The notes: generated from the letters alone by a model not told the origin. Positions 18,963-28,851 are shown, counted from the first letter of the stretch. The stretch: DNA of 64,000 nucleotides from Phenylobacterium glaciei (GCF_016772415.1 NZ_JAGSGD010000001.1:2877501-2941500), one strand, 5' to 3'. Numbers and translations: made by a program.

Positions 18963-20350
18963 CAGCCCGCCTTCCCTGAACGACCGTCGAGAGCGAGCAG
19001 CGCGGCTGTGACCGCGCCCGCCTTCGAGCCGTTGGAACCCTTGACCATCACCAGATCCCCAGGCTCTACGGCCTGGGTGACCTGCGGCGCTAGCTCGGCC
19101 GCAGACTCGGCGTACCCGCCCCGCCGAGTCGACGGAAGGGCGTCCCAGAGGGATTTCATCAAAGGTCCGGCGCAGAACACCAGGTCGATGCCGGCTGCAT
19201 CCAGCGGTTGGGCAAGCCCGGCATGGTATCCAGGCCCGCCCTCGCCCAGTTCCAGCATGTCGGTCAGCGCGACGATCCGCCGCCCCGAGGTCTTGCGGGC
19301 GCCCAGGCTCTTGAAGGCCGCGGTCATGGAGATCGGATTGGCGTTGTAGCTCTCGTCGATCAGGGTGAAGGCCCCGTCCGGCAGAGAGATGGCCTTCTCG
19401 GCGCCGCGGCCCTCCAGAGGCTCGAAGGCGCCCAGGGCGGCCAGGCTGTCGCCCAACGACACGTCGAGCGCCTCCAGCATCAGCAGGACCGCCATGCTGT
19501 TGGGGCCCCAGTGGAAGCCCTTCTGCAGGATCGGGAAGTCCAGCGCCTTGCCGTGCAGGCGAGCCTGGACCACCGCGTGGTCAGCCTGGGGCTGGAAGTC
19601 GATCAGGCGAGCGTCGCAGGTCTCACCGGCCCCGAAGCTCAGCACCTTGGCGCCGGCCTTGCGGGCCGCGTCGCTCAGCAGGTCGAACCAGGCATTGTCG
19701 GCGTTGAGGATGGCGACGCCGCCGGGCTCGATGCCGTCGAAGATCTCAGCCTTGGCGCGAGCCACCCCGATCTCGCCATCGGGGAAGTTCTCCACATGAA
19801 CCGCGCCCACCGTGGTGATCGCCACCGCATGGGGTCGAACGAAGCGCGAGAGCGGCGTGATCTCGTCGGCGTGGTTCATGCCGATCTCGAAGATCGCGCG
19901 CTCGGTGTCGCGGGGCATGCGGGCCAGGGTGAGCGGCACGCCGATGTGGTTGTTGTAGCTCTTCACCGAGGAGTGAGCCTTGCCCGCCAGCATCAGGCCG
20001 GCGCGCACGGCCTGGGTGACGCTGGTCTTGCCGACCGAGCCGGTCACCGCCCCACGGCGCACCTGAGGCGCGCGAACCCGGGCGGCTTCTCCCAGCTTTT
20101 CCAAAGCTTTAAAGGTGTCTTCCACCAGGACGTGGGGACCCTCCACCGCCTGGCTGGCCAGCGAACCCGTCGCGCCCTTGGCCAGCGCGGGCGCCACGAA
20201 CTCATGACCATCCCGCACGCCGGCCAGGGCCACGAAGAGGTCGCCCTGCTCGATGGAGCGCGTGTCGATGGAGACGCCGTCCACGGCGAAGTCGCCGACC
20301 ACCTGGCCGCCGGTCGCCTGGGCGATCTCGCCTGCGGTCCAGAGGCTCAT
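18962..20350 (-). CDS. murF: UDP-N-acetylmuramoyl-tripeptide--D-alanyl-D-alanine ligase
   Basis: A 462-residue Mur ligase adding D-Ala-D-Ala to the UDP-MurNAc-tripeptide. The N-terminal domain has [18 protein letters not shown]. The P-loop is [18 protein letters not shown], where a Ser replaces the usual Thr or Asn after [14 protein letters not shown] and [13 protein letters not shown] are typical MurF motifs. The start overlaps the murE stop (20347-20350). Confidence 0.97.
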   Translation of the reverse strand: MSLWTAGEIAQATGGQVVGDFAVDGVSIDTRSIEQGDLFVALAGVRDGHEFVAPALAKGATGSLASQAVEGPHVLVEDTFKALEKLGEAARVRAPQVRRGAVTGSVGKTSVTQAVRAGLMLAGKAHSSVKSYNNHIGVPLTLARMPRDTERAIFEIGMNHADEITPLSRFVRPHAVAITTVGAVHVENFPDGEIGVARAKAEIFDGIEPGGVAILNADNAWFDLLSDAARKAGAKVLSFGAGETCDARLIDFQPQADHAVVQARLHGKALDFPILQKGFHWGPNSMAVLLMLEALDVSLGDSLAALGAFEPLEGRGAEKAISLPDGAFTLIDESYNANPISMTAAFKSLGARKTSGRRIVALTDMLELGEGGPGYHAGLAQPLDAAGIDLVFCAGPLMKSLWDALPSTRRGGYAESAAELAPQVTQAVEPGDLVMVKGSNGSKAGAVTAALLALDGRSGKAG

Positions 20351-21801
20351 GGCTGGCCTCGCAGGGCCTGCCCGGTCTCGACCACATCGTCAAAGTGATG
20401 CGCAACCCCGGCGATGGTTTGGGTCTGCTCGTGGCCCTTGCCGGCCACCACCAGGATGTCGCCGGCCTCCAGCTGATCCACACCTGCGCGGATCGCCGTG
20501 CGACGGTCACCGATGTTCTGCATGCCCGTTGTCCCGGCCGAGACCTCGGCGCGGATGGCGGCCGGATCTTCGCTCCGGGGATTGTCATCGGTGACGATGG
20601 CGATGTCGGCATATTGGGCCGCGATGCCGCCCATCAGCGGACGCTTGGTGCGGTCACGGTCGCCGCCGGCCCCGAACACCACGATCAGCTTGCCCTCGAC
20701 GTGCGGCCGCAGGGCCTTCAGCACCGTCTCCAGGCCATCGGGCGTATGGGCGTAGTCCACATAGGCGACGCCGCCCTTCTGACCGGTCCCGATCAGCTGC
20801 AGCCGGCCCGGCGCGCCCTCCAGCGTTTCCAGGGCCTTCATGACACCGGCCACGGGCTCACCCGCCGCGATGCACAGACCCGCCGCCACCAGGGCGTTGG
20901 AGGCCTGGTAGCCCCCCACCAGGGGCAGGTTCACCTGATAGCTCTGGCCCTCGGCCAGGATGGTCAGGCGCTGGCCTTCCGGGGTCGGCGTGCGGGCCAC
21001 GAGCTTGAGCCCCTGCCCCGCTTCGCCCACCGACACGATCGTCTGGCCGTGAGTCACGGCGGCGGCGGCGAAGGCGTCATAGGCGTCGGAATCGGCGTTC
21101 AGCACGGCGGTCCCGCCGCGCGGCAGCAGGGTGGTGAACAGCCGCAGCTTGGCGTCGCGATAGGCCTCCATCGTGTGGTGGTAGTCGAGGTGGTCCTGGG
21201 TCAGGTTCAGGAAGCCGGCCGCCTGGATACGGGCGCCGTCCAACCGCCGCTGATCGACGCCGTGCGAGGACGCCTCAAGGGCCAGGTGGGTCACGCCCAT
21301 CGCCACCAGCTTGCTCATCAGCTCGGTGACGTCGGCCGCGTCGGGCGTGGTCAGGCCAGGCGGCTCCAGCTGCGCGTCGAAGCCGTCCGGGCCAGTGGCG
21401 TAGACCCCCAGCGTGCCCATGCTGGCGGCGCGGTGGCCGCCGGCGTTGAAGATTTGGCGGCAGAAGGCGGCGACCGAGGTCTTGCCGTTGGTGCCGGTCA
21501 CCGCGACCACGGTGGCGGGCTGGTCCTTCCAGAAGGCGGCGGCGGCCAGGGCATAGGCGCGGCGCGGATCGGGGGTGACCACGAAGGGCACGTCGACGCC
21601 GGGCGCCTGCGCCGTGGCGATCACCGCGGCCGCGCCGGCCGAAACCGCGCTCGGCACGAAGGCCAGGCCGTCGGCCTTGGTCCCCGGCAGGGCGGCGAAC
21701 AGGAAACCGGGCTTCACCTTGCGGCTGTCGGCGGTCACGCCCTCGATCATCGGATCGACGGCCAGGTCGCGCGCCACCAGTTGGGAGAGGCGAACGCCCA
21801 T
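20347..21801 (-). CDS. murE: UDP-N-acetylmuramoyl-L-alanyl-D-glutamate--2,6-diaminopimelate ligase
   Basis: A 484-residue Mur ligase. The P-loop VVAVTGTNGKTSVAAFC is at about residues 98-114, and FLNLTQDHLDYHHTME is the central-domain signature. The motif TDDNPRSEDP near the C-terminus contains DNPR, the meso-diaminopimelate selectivity motif. The cell wall is therefore predicted to be DAP-type, as expected for a Gram-negative bacterium. The start shares one base with the ftsI stop (21801). Confidence 0.98.
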   Translation of the reverse strand: MGVRLSQLVARDLAVDPMIEGVTADSRKVKPGFLFAALPGTKADGLAFVPSAVSAGAAAVIATAQAPGVDVPFVVTPDPRRAYALAAAAFWKDQPATVVAVTGTNGKTSVAAFCRQIFNAGGHRAASMGTLGVYATGPDGFDAQLEPPGLTTPDAADVTELMSKLVAMGVTHLALEASSHGVDQRRLDGARIQAAGFLNLTQDHLDYHHTMEAYRDAKLRLFTTLLPRGGTAVLNADSDAYDAFAAAAVTHGQTIVSVGEAGQGLKLVARTPTPEGQRLTILAEGQSYQVNLPLVGGYQASNALVAAGLCIAAGEPVAGVMKALETLEGAPGRLQLIGTGQKGGVAYVDYAHTPDGLETVLKALRPHVEGKLIVVFGAGGDRDRTKRPLMGGIAAQYADIAIVTDDNPRSEDPAAIRAEVSAGTTGMQNIGDRRTAIRAGVDQLEAGDILVVAGKGHEQTQTIAGVAHHFDDVVETGQALRGQP

Positions 21802-23543
21802 CAGTGCTCGCTCTCGATGGGCACGACGGCGGCGTCGGGGGCGGGCGCGACGAGATCAGGACGACGGGCGACACCCAGGAACGGGGCGATGCGGTCGATC
21901 ACCCGGCCGACCGGGGGAGCCGCGGTCCAGCCGCCGGTGGCGAAACCGAAGGTCTCGGGCGTGCCCTTGGGCTCGTCCATGAGGATCAGCACGAAGTAGC
22001 GGTCGGCCTCCAGCGGGCCGTCGGTGGGGAACACAGCGGCGAAGGATGAGACCAAAACGTTGTTGGAGTAGCGGCCGCCGATGATCTTGTTGGCCGAGCC
22101 GGTCTTCCCGCCGACCCGGAGGCCCGACGCATTGGCCTTGCCGCCAGTGCCACGCACCACATTGACCCGCATCAGGTCCAGCATGGCCCGCGAGGTTTCT
22201 TCCGACACCGCGCGGTATCCCTCCGGACGCGCGCCCGGCTTCATCGGCCGGATGGTCAGGGGCACATAGGTGCCGCCATTGAGGATCGCGCCCATGCCGG
22301 CGGCCACCGAGAGCGGCGAGACGGATATGGCGTGGCCAAAGGAGGTCGACGCCACATCGTTCTCGGTCCAGTGGCGCGGCACGATCGGCTTGGCGCTTTC
22401 GGACAGTTCGACCGGGGCGGCATGAGTCAGGCCGAAGGCCTTGAAATACTTCTGCACATTGGCCGAACCCGCCTGCAAGGCCAGCTTGGTGGTGCCGATG
22501 TTCGACGAGTGGATGAAGATGTCGGATACCGACATGATCTTATTCTCGGCGTGGTAGTCGTGGATCACCTGATTGCCGATCTTCACCGGCTGGCGGGCGT
22601 CGAAGGTGGAGGCCAGGGTCGCGGTGCCGGAGTCCAGCCCCATGGCGACGGTGAACACCTTGAAGGTCGACCCCATCTCATAGACCGAGGCCGCGGCGTG
22701 GTTGAGCAACTGCTCTGGCGTCGCCTTGCCGGCCAGGTTGGGGTCGAAGGTCGGATAGGACGCGATGCCCAGGATCTCGCCGGTATGCACATTGGTGACG
22801 ATACCCACGGCGTCCTTGGCCTGGTGGGCCATGGCGGTCTTGTAGACCTCGTCCTCCAGCGCCGCCTGCACCCGCAGGTCGATGGACAGCGCGGTGGCCT
22901 GATGGCCGGCCGCGCCGCCGCGGATCTGGTCGTTCAGGGCCAGCTCGGCGCCCGACAGGCCTTCGCCACCGGTGTCGGCGAAACCGATCAGGTGGGCGGC
23001 GGTGGCGCCCAGGGGATAGAGGCGATGCTGTTCCGGCTCGAAGGTCACGCCGGGCAGACCCAGTTCATGGATCTGGCCCCGCACCTCGGGCGTCAGGCCG
23101 CCCACCAGGAAGCTGCGCCGCTCGCCGCGCACGGCGCGCTCCAGCCGCGCGGGCGAAAGGCCCGGCAGGGCGCGGCGCAGGGCCGCGCGGGTTTCGCTGG
23201 TGTCCCAAATCTCCCGCGGATCGACATAGAGGCCGTAATGCAGCAGGTCGGCCGCCAGCATGGCGCCGTTGCGGTCGGTCAGGTCGGCGCGGGCGGCGCC
23301 CACCGGCGCGGTCAGGCCGTTCGTCTTACCGGCGTCGGAGAACAGGGCCATTCGCGCGGCGCCTATGCCCAGGGTGACGAACCCCGCGGCGAACATGGCG
23401 GCCACGAAGAAGATACGGATGCGGGTGTCGTCCTCGGCCTTGCCGGCCGCCTTGGCGCGCTCGAAGGCGTGCTCCAGGCCCCAGAGCCGCGCCTTCACCC
23501 AGCCCCAGCCGGGCGCCTGGAAGTTGGGGTGGGCCAGGCTCAC
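21801..23543 (-). CDS. ftsI: Septal peptidoglycan transpeptidase FtsI (PBP3)
   Basis: A 580-residue class B penicillin-binding protein that cross-links septal peptidoglycan. One N-terminal membrane anchor (IFFVAAMFAAGFVTLGIG) follows a charged cytoplasmic tail of about 45 residues. The PBP dimerisation region is at about 75-240. The transpeptidase motifs are SxxK in GSTFKVFT (about residue 294), SxN in HSSNIGTT (about 345) and KTG in VGGKTGSANK (about 480). It overlaps ftsL by four bases. Confidence 0.97.
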   Translation of the reverse strand: MSLAHPNFQAPGWGWVKARLWGLEHAFERAKAAGKAEDDTRIRIFFVAAMFAAGFVTLGIGAARMALFSDAGKTNGLTAPVGAARADLTDRNGAMLAADLLHYGLYVDPREIWDTSETRAALRRALPGLSPARLERAVRGERRSFLVGGLTPEVRGQIHELGLPGVTFEPEQHRLYPLGATAAHLIGFADTGGEGLSGAELALNDQIRGGAAGHQATALSIDLRVQAALEDEVYKTAMAHQAKDAVGIVTNVHTGEILGIASYPTFDPNLAGKATPEQLLNHAAASVYEMGSTFKVFTVAMGLDSGTATLASTFDARQPVKIGNQVIHDYHAENKIMSVSDIFIHSSNIGTTKLALQAGSANVQKYFKAFGLTHAAPVELSESAKPIVPRHWTENDVASTSFGHAISVSPLSVAAGMGAILNGGTYVPLTIRPMKPGARPEGYRAVSEETSRAMLDLMRVNVVRGTGGKANASGLRVGGKTGSANKIIGGRYSNNVLVSSFAAVFPTDGPLEADRYFVLILMDEPKGTPETFGFATGGWTAAPPVGRVIDRIAPFLGVARRPDLVAPAPDAAVVPIESEH

Positions 23544-23863
23544 GACTTCGGTTCCTTGCGGGCGATCTGCGCCAGGGCGTCCGGCGCGATCTCACGCTTG
23601 GCGGAGATGGGCGCCAAGCCCAGATAGCCGGTGGAAAGCTGCTCGATCCGGTTGGGCTGTTCGAGGTGGCTGACCTCGGCCTTCAGCAGACGGATGCGGT
23701 CATGTTCGGCGGCGATCTGGCGCTCCACCGAGGCGATCTCGGTCCGCTCGCGGCCGGCGATGGTCTTGGCCAGATAGACCGACATCACCAGCGCGATCAG
23801 CAGCGCCAGGGCCACCACGTCGACGAGGCGAAAGCCCCTGACACGACGATCGAGCAGGCTCAT
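23540..23863 (-). CDS. ftsL: Cell division protein FtsL
   Basis: A 107-residue bitopic membrane protein. There is a single segment ([19 protein letters not shown], about residues 14-34), followed by a heptad-rich periplasmic coiled coil (REKT-like charged helix to about residue 80) and a short tail. Sequence conservation of FtsL is low, so the call rests on size, topology and its position between rsmH and ftsI, with four-base overlaps on both sides. Confidence 0.9.
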   Translation of the reverse strand: MSLLDRRVRGFRLVDVVALALLIALVMSVYLAKTIAGRERTEIASVERQIAAEHDRIRLLKAEVSHLEQPNRIEQLSTGYLGLAPISAKREIAPDALAQIARKEPKS

Positions 23864-24789
23864 GCGGCGTCCCTCCAGACCGGAGCCTCGGTGCGGACCG
23901 CGGCGCGAAGCTTGGCCGAGCGGGCGCGCGGATTGGCGGCGGTCTCGGCGTCGGAGGGCGGGTGGGCGCCCTTGAAGATCAGGTCGAAACTCGGCGGCGC
24001 GCCGGCCTGGGCTGGCGGCAGGTGCCGTGAACCGGCAGGCGTCTGGCCGGCGCGAGGCGTGAAGAACGACTTCACGATCCGGTCCTCCAGCGAGTGGAAG
24101 GTCACCACGGCCAGGCGACCACCCGGCTTCAGCACGCGCTCGGCGGACGCCAACCCCGCCTCCAGCTCGGAAAGCTCATCGTTCACCGCGATCCGCAGGC
24201 CCTGGAAGGTGCGGGTGGCGGGATGGACCTTGGCGCCGCGGCGGCCCCCCAGCACCCGCTCGACGAAGTCGGCGAACTCCAGGGTGCGTTCGAAGGGCTG
24301 CTCCTCGCGGCGGCGCGCGATGGCGCCGGCGATGCGGCGAGCCTTCTTCTCTTCGCCGTAGACCCAGAAGATCCGCGACAGTTCGGCCGGCTCGGCGGTG
24401 TTGATCAGTTCGGCGGCGGTCTGCCCCGTGGCGCCCATGCGCATGTCCAGGGGACCGTCGCGCATGAAGGAGAAGCCACGGTCGGCCTCGTCCAGCTGCA
24501 TGGAGGAGACCCCGAGGTCCAGGGCCACGCCGTCGACGGAGCCCTCCCCCAGCCGCTCGTCCATCTCGGAGAAGCAGGCCTCGATCAGCTGGAACCGGTC
24601 ACCCAGGCCCTCGGCGAACCGTCGGGCGGTGGGGTCGCGATCGAAGGCGATGACCTGGGCGCCGGTGGCCAGCAGGGCGCGGGAATAGCCGCCTGCCCCA
24701 AACGTACCGTCGACGATCGTCTGGCCGGGACCGGGCTGCAGGGCCTCGATCACTTCGGCCATCAGGACAGGCGTGTGGGGGGCGGTCAC
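23860..24789 (-). CDS. rsmH: 16S rRNA (cytosine(1402)-N(4))-methyltransferase
   Basis: A 309-residue SAM-dependent methyltransferase (formerly MraW). It begins at a GTG (24789) that overlaps the mraZ stop, giving [17 protein letters not shown], the family's usual N-terminus. The open frame upstream of this GTG runs through mraZ in another frame and is not coding. The SAM site is [31 protein letters not shown] and [14 protein letters not shown] are family signatures. Confidence 0.97.
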   Translation of the reverse strand: MTAPHTPVLMAEVIEALQPGPGQTIVDGTFGAGGYSRALLATGAQVIAFDRDPTARRFAEGLGDRFQLIEACFSEMDERLGEGSVDGVALDLGVSSMQLDEADRGFSFMRDGPLDMRMGATGQTAAELINTAEPAELSRIFWVYGEEKKARRIAGAIARRREEQPFERTLEFADFVERVLGGRRGAKVHPATRTFQGLRIAVNDELSELEAGLASAERVLKPGGRLAVVTFHSLEDRIVKSFFTPRAGQTPAGSRHLPPAQAGAPPSFDLIFKGAHPPSDAETAANPRARSAKLRAAVRTEAPVWRDAA

Positions 24790-25253
24790 GCGCCGAGCCC
24801 GGCGCGGGCGGCGCGCTGGGCCGCGCGCAGTTGGGCCAGGCCGTCGCGGGCCATCTCGCGTTGGGCGGCGCGGTGGGCCTGGAACGCCTCGCGCTCCCAG
24901 ATCTGGAACCGGTCGCCGAGGCCGACCACAACAACCCAGTCGCTCAGGCCGAACATGTCGCAGAGCCCCTCGGGAAGGGTCACGCGGCCGGCGGTGTCGA
25001 AGCTCATCTTGGCCATGCCGCCCAGGATCGAAGTTTCCAGGGCCGAGCGCAGAGGGTCGCCGAAATCCATCTCGTCGATGACGCCCAGATAACGGTCCAG
25101 CAGCGTCTTTCCGCCACCCTCGATGCAGTCGGCTTCGATGGAGGGAAAGCAGATGATTCCGTCGAAGGGGCCAGAGGCGAGAGCGCGGAATTCCTGCGGC
25201 ACAACGATGCGCCGCTTTGCGTCCAGCTGCTTCTCGAACGTCGAGACGAACAT
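24786..25253 (-). CDS. mraZ: Transcriptional regulator MraZ
   Basis: A 155-residue DNA-binding protein with two SpoVT/AbrB-type domains: residues about 5-50 ([20 protein letters not shown]) and about 75-125 ([19 protein letters not shown]). MraZ autoregulates the dcw cluster by binding short GGG-containing direct repeats upstream of its own gene; three such repeats with a 10-bp period lie at 25351-25376. The C-terminal about 25 residues form a charged helix. First gene of the operon. Confidence 0.96.
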   Translation of the reverse strand: MFVSTFEKQLDAKRRIVVPQEFRALASGPFDGIICFPSIEADCIEGGGKTLLDRYLGVIDEMDFGDPLRSALETSILGGMAKMSFDTAGRVTLPEGLCDMFGLSDWVVVVGLGDRFQIWEREAFQAHRAAQREMARDGLAQLRAAQRAARAGLGA

Positions 25254-25578
25254 CCCGCCGCGCCCCAGTTAACCGGCCCCCGCTCGGACCGCCCTCGTTC
25301 CACCTGGCAGCGCCGCAAATCACATGGGCGCAGCCTTCAGCAGACAAGAACTGGGTTAACACGGGCTAAACTGGGCGACAATGCCTCTGAATGACTATTT
25401 GGCGTGGATTCAAAGATGTCGCGGACACTTATGGTTAACGGAGATAAACACTCCACAGAACATACACAGAACCTGTTAAATATAGGGACGGAATGTCGCA
25501 GAGGTTGTGGATAACTAGAGTCACCCGCAACGGCTGAGCTATCGCCCTTGCTGTCGCGGCCTCAATTTGGGGAATGAT
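25254..25578. promoter_or_regulatory. mraZ/dcw control region with cell-cycle sites
   Basis: No gene is seen in these 325 bp. From the mraZ start outwards it has MraZ-type repeats (25351-25376), a GANTC site (GATTC, 25407-25411), an ATGGTTAA/TTAACCAT CtrA-type half-site (25431-25438) and a CACAGAAC direct repeat with 11-bp period (25454-25461 and 25465-25472). Further out are a perfect DnaA box TTATCCACA read on the minus strand (25506-25514) and a second GANTC (GAGTC, 25518-25522). These match motifs known for Caulobacter DnaA, CtrA and CcrM. The promoter itself could not be fixed. Confidence 0.65.
25351..25376. promoter_or_regulatory. Candidate MraZ operator: three GGG repeats at 10-bp spacing
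   Basis: GGG occurs at 25353, 25363 and 25373. Each is preceded by CT, AC or CT, and the first two are followed by TTAAC or CTAAA. This exact 10-bp period fits the known MraZ operator layout (5-bp TGGGN boxes with 5-bp spacers). The centre lies about 110 bp upstream of the mraZ start codon. The GGG repeats are on the plus strand, opposite to the genes. The TTAA-N7-TAAA overlap also resembles a weak CtrA site. Confidence 0.6.
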
Positions 25579-25960
<382 letters not shown>

Positions 25961-25991
25961 GCGGGCTTGATGGGCCGGGACGGCGTTGGGG

Positions 25992-26537
25992 TCAATCCGA
26001 CAGTCGCCCATAGATCAGCTGGTCCCAATAGCGCCCCTTCCAATGGGCGTGGTCGCGCAGCGTGCCCTCCAGCGAAAAGCCGTGGCGCTCCAGCAGAGCA
26101 CACGACCGCGCATTGCCCAGGGTCACCATGGCCTCGATCCGCCGCAGCGACAGGTCGTTGAAGCCGAAGGACAGCACGTACGGCAGGATCTGGCGCATCA
26201 CGCCGCGGCCCCACTCGGCGCGGCGCAGGTCGTAGGCGACCTCCCCGCGACGGGCGCGGTCGAAGATCAGGTTGTTGAAGCCCACCGTGCCGATCAGGTC
26301 GGGCGCCCCGGCCCGCCGGATGGTCCAGCGCACCCCGCCGTCGCCGGCGGCCAGTTCGGTTCCCCAATCGATGATGTCATGGGCCTCGGCCACGCTCTCA
26401 AGCGGGGCTATGTCCATGTATTCCGCCACCAAAGGGTCACGGAACAACTCAAAAAGCCCCTCGGCGTCGTCGCGTTGCAGGGGCGACAGCGTATATTCGC
26501 CGACCTTCAGGACACAGTTGGCGAGCCCTAAGCTCAT
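25992..26537 (-). CDS. GNAT family N-acetyltransferase (RimJ/RimL-like)
   Basis: A 181-residue acetyl-CoA-dependent acetyltransferase. The N-terminal strand-helix has LSPLQRDDAEGLFELF. The acetyl-CoA loop lies around EWGRGVMRQILPYVLSFGFN, and the C-terminal LRRIEAMVTLGNARSCALLERHGF is the RimJ/RimL signature. The acceptor cannot be told: ribosomal proteins, drugs and small metabolites are all known for this group. It lies immediately upstream of rnpB on the same strand. Confidence 0.9.
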   Translation of the reverse strand: MSLGLANCVLKVGEYTLSPLQRDDAEGLFELFRDPLVAEYMDIAPLESVAEAHDIIDWGTELAAGDGGVRWTIRRAGAPDLIGTVGFNNLIFDRARRGEVAYDLRRAEWGRGVMRQILPYVLSFGFNDLSLRRIEAMVTLGNARSCALLERHGFSLEGTLRDHAHWKGRYWDQLIYGRLSD

Positions 26538-26550
26538 CCCGCGACCTGCA

Positions 26551-27270
26551 TCAGGTCCCCAGCCGCAGCAGGCCGATCAAGCGCGCCCGGGTCTCCCCGT
26601 CGGCGATCCCATCCACCTTCTCGGGCCGCCAGTGGCGCTGGAAGGCGGTGACAACGGCGGTGGTGTGAGGGTCAAAGGTCCCGGACGGCGCGCAGTCGAA
26701 GCCCAGCCGCGTGAAGCCCGCCTGCAAGGCGAAGACCGCGGCGCCCTCCTCGCCCTCCCCGATCGGCTGGCCTGGGGCGGCGGCGGGCTCGACCCACAGG
26801 CCGTGGCCCGCCTGCGCCAATCGCTTCCAGGGAAACAGCTCGCCGGGGTCCTGCTTGCGGTCCGGCGCGACGTCGGAGTGCCCGACGATGGCGCCGTCCT
26901 CGATGGTCCAGCGGGTGCGGATCTCCGCCACCAGGTCGATCACCGCGGCGATCTGCGCCTCAGGGAAGGGCCGGTAGCCGAACTCGTGGCCCGGATTGAC
27001 GATCTCGATCCCCACCGAGCGGCCGTTGATGTCGCGCTCGCCCTTCCAGGACGAGACGCCGGCATGCCAGGCCCGCCGCTCCTCGGCCACCAGGGTGAAG
27101 ACCCGGCCATCCTCCTCCACCACATAGTGGGAGGAGACCTTGGCCTCGGGATCGCGCAGCCGCGCCAGGGCCGCCTCGCCGGTCTGCATGCCGGTATAGT
27201 GCAGGACGATCATGTCCGGCGGGCTCTTGCGGACGTCAAAGTTGGGCGAGGGCGCGGGGATCGGAGTCAT
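26551..27270 (-). CDS. N-acetylmuramoyl-L-alanine amidase, AmpD/AmiD type
   Basis: A 239-residue amidase_2 protein. The first zinc His is in MIVLHYTGM, the second and third ligands lie in IVGHSDVAPDRKQDPG, and HYVVEEDGRVFTLVAEERRAWHAG is the family core. A C-terminal helical peptidoglycan-binding segment follows (AVFALQAGFTRLG to FQRHWRP). No signal peptide is seen, which favours a cytoplasmic AmpD role in recycling anhydro-muropeptides. It differs from the PGRP-type amidase at 733. Confidence 0.92.
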   Translation of the reverse strand: MTPIPAPSPNFDVRKSPPDMIVLHYTGMQTGEAALARLRDPEAKVSSHYVVEEDGRVFTLVAEERRAWHAGVSSWKGERDINGRSVGIEIVNPGHEFGYRPFPEAQIAAVIDLVAEIRTRWTIEDGAIVGHSDVAPDRKQDPGELFPWKRLAQAGHGLWVEPAAAPGQPIGEGEEGAAVFALQAGFTRLGFDCAPSGTFDPHTTAVVTAFQRHWRPEKVDGIADGETRARLIGLLRLGT

Positions 27271-27280
27271 GTGGCCAAGG

Positions 27281-28174
27281 TTATTGCGAGCGGTTGCGCA
27301 AGGCCACCAGCAAAGCCACCGCCTGGCTGGGCCGCAGGGCGATCACCAGCACGCCGGCCAGGGCCACCGCCGTCCCGAACGCCATCCGTGGGCCGAAGTC
27401 GTCATGGGTGAAGATCACGCCGCCGACGATGGTGGCCAGCGGCGTCATCAGGGTGAGCGGCGAGATCAGGTTGGCCTCATACTTCTGGATCAGGCTGTAA
27501 TAGAGGGTGTGGGCCACCACCGAGACCACCAGGCCTGAGAACAGGGCCGCAGCCACAAAGGGCCAGCCCGCCGCGACGCCGGCCTGGATCTGCCCGGGCT
27601 CCAGCCAGCCCGACAGGATCGCCATCGGCACCAGGGAGGATAGGCCCACCCAGGCCTGCAGGCGCAGGGGCTTCACGCCGTCCATCTGCTTCATCATCAC
27701 CGCCCCCAGCCCGCCCAGGAACGAGGCCGCCACGATGAACAGCAGGCCGCCGGAAATCTTGAACCCGTGCGGGTCCCACATCACCGCCAGCACCCCGGTG
27801 AGGGTCAGCAGCATGCCGGCGATGCGCCGCCCGGTCAGCCGCTCGCCCAGGATCAGGAAGGACAACAGGGTGGTGATCGGCACGCCGACCTGGCTGACGA
27901 TGGCCACCGCCGAGGGGCTGGCGGTCTTCAGGCCGATGAACACCAGGGCGAAGGTGCCGGCCCCCATCAGCAGCCCCACCACCACCATCCGCCAGCGCGG
28001 GCGCGGCATCGGCAGCAGCCAGGGGAAGACCGCGATCAGCACGACGGCGAAGCGCACGGCGGCATAGAACATCGGCGGCACCCCCAGATGGGCCACCACG
28101 AACTTCGACACGATATTGTTGGCCGCCCAGACGACGCAGACGAAGGCGAGGAGGAGAAAGTCCCGGAGCGACAT
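27281..28174 (-). CDS. DMT superfamily transporter (EamA family)
   Basis: A 297-residue membrane protein with ten hydrophobic segments in two repeated halves, the EamA layout. Typical repeats are FVCVVWAANNIVSKFVV at the N-terminus and SVVAHTLYYSLIQKYEA in the second half, each followed by a basic loop (RPRWR; RPSQ). EamA proteins export metabolites or amino acids; the substrate is unknown. It sits between the amidase and GST genes on the same strand. Confidence 0.9.
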   Translation of the reverse strand: MSLRDFLLLAFVCVVWAANNIVSKFVVAHLGVPPMFYAAVRFAVVLIAVFPWLLPMPRPRWRMVVVGLLMGAGTFALVFIGLKTASPSAVAIVSQVGVPITTLLSFLILGERLTGRRIAGMLLTLTGVLAVMWDPHGFKISGGLLFIVAASFLGGLGAVMMKQMDGVKPLRLQAWVGLSSLVPMAILSGWLEPGQIQAGVAAGWPFVAAALFSGLVVSVVAHTLYYSLIQKYEANLISPLTLMTPLATIVGGVIFTHDDFGPRMAFGTAVALAGVLVIALRPSQAVALLVALRNRSQ

Positions 28175-28221
28175 GGGCCGGGCTTAGAGGGGTTTCGCGA
28201 CGCTGGAAACTGGTTGTCGGG

Positions 28222-28848
28222 TCACGCGGGTGGAAACAGCTCCGGCGGCCAGTTCAGCGCGCCCGCCCTCTGGTTGGCGGGGCGAGCTTCCATTCGGACG
28301 ACATAGGCGTCCAACACCGGGTCGGCGGGAATCTCGTCGGTGTGCCGCCCCATGGCCAGGGTCGCTCCCACCATGACATCGGCGGCGGTGAAGGTGTCGC
28401 CCAGCAGGTAGGGACCAGCTTCCAGCGCCACGGCCAGGACGCGGGTGGTCTCGGCCAGCGGCGCCCAGCCTGCGCCCCAGCCGCCAGGCTTCTCCGGCAG
28501 GGTCATGCCGCAGGTCGCTCGGGCCGGCTCGAGGGCCGCGCTGGACCACACCATCCAGCTCAGATAGGCGCCCCGGCGCGGGTCCTCGATCTTCGGCGCC
28601 AAGGTCCCATAGCCGTACCGATCGGCCAGATGCAGGCAGATGGCCGGCGTTTCGCGGACCACCGCCTCACCGTCCACAAGGGTCGGAACCGCGCCGGTGG
28701 GATTGAGTTGCAGATAGGCTTGCGAGCGCAGCTTGCCCGGCCGCGCATCGATCAATTCCGTGCGGTAGGCGACCCCCAGCTCCTCCAGCATCCAAAGGGC
28801 CGTGAAGGACCGGGTGGCGATGCCGCGATAGAGGACAAGGTCGGTCAC
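28222..28848 (-). CDS. Glutathione S-transferase family protein
   Basis: A 208-residue protein. The N-terminal thioredoxin-like domain has LVLYRGIATRSFTALWMLEELG and the cis-Pro glutathione site NPTGAVPTLVDGEAVVRETPAICLHLAD. A helical C-terminal domain follows, with YLLGDTFTAADVMVGATL. The active residue is probably a Ser or Arg near ATRS. It starts 3 bp after the DUF3052 stop, in the same operon. The substrate is unknown. Confidence 0.92.
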   Translation of the reverse strand: MTDLVLYRGIATRSFTALWMLEELGVAYRTELIDARPGKLRSQAYLQLNPTGAVPTLVDGEAVVRETPAICLHLADRYGYGTLAPKIEDPRRGAYLSWMVWSSAALEPARATCGMTLPEKPGGWGAGWAPLAETTRVLAVALEAGPYLLGDTFTAADVMVGATLAMGRHTDEIPADPVLDAYVVRMEARPANQRAGALNWPPELFPPA

Positions 28849-28851
28849 GGA

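Noticed and set aside
24790..25362. 190-codon N-terminal extension of rsmH
   Set aside because: It overlaps all of mraZ and part of the control region and is Arg/Pro/Gly-rich. The GTG at 24789 gives the conserved rsmH start.
25254..25578. Chromosomal replication origin, because of a perfect DnaA box with CtrA and GANTC sites
   Set aside because: Only one DnaA box is seen, there is no AT-rich unwinding element with clustered boxes, and the flanking genes are mraZ and rnpB rather than the usual origin genes. A cell-cycle promoter fits better.
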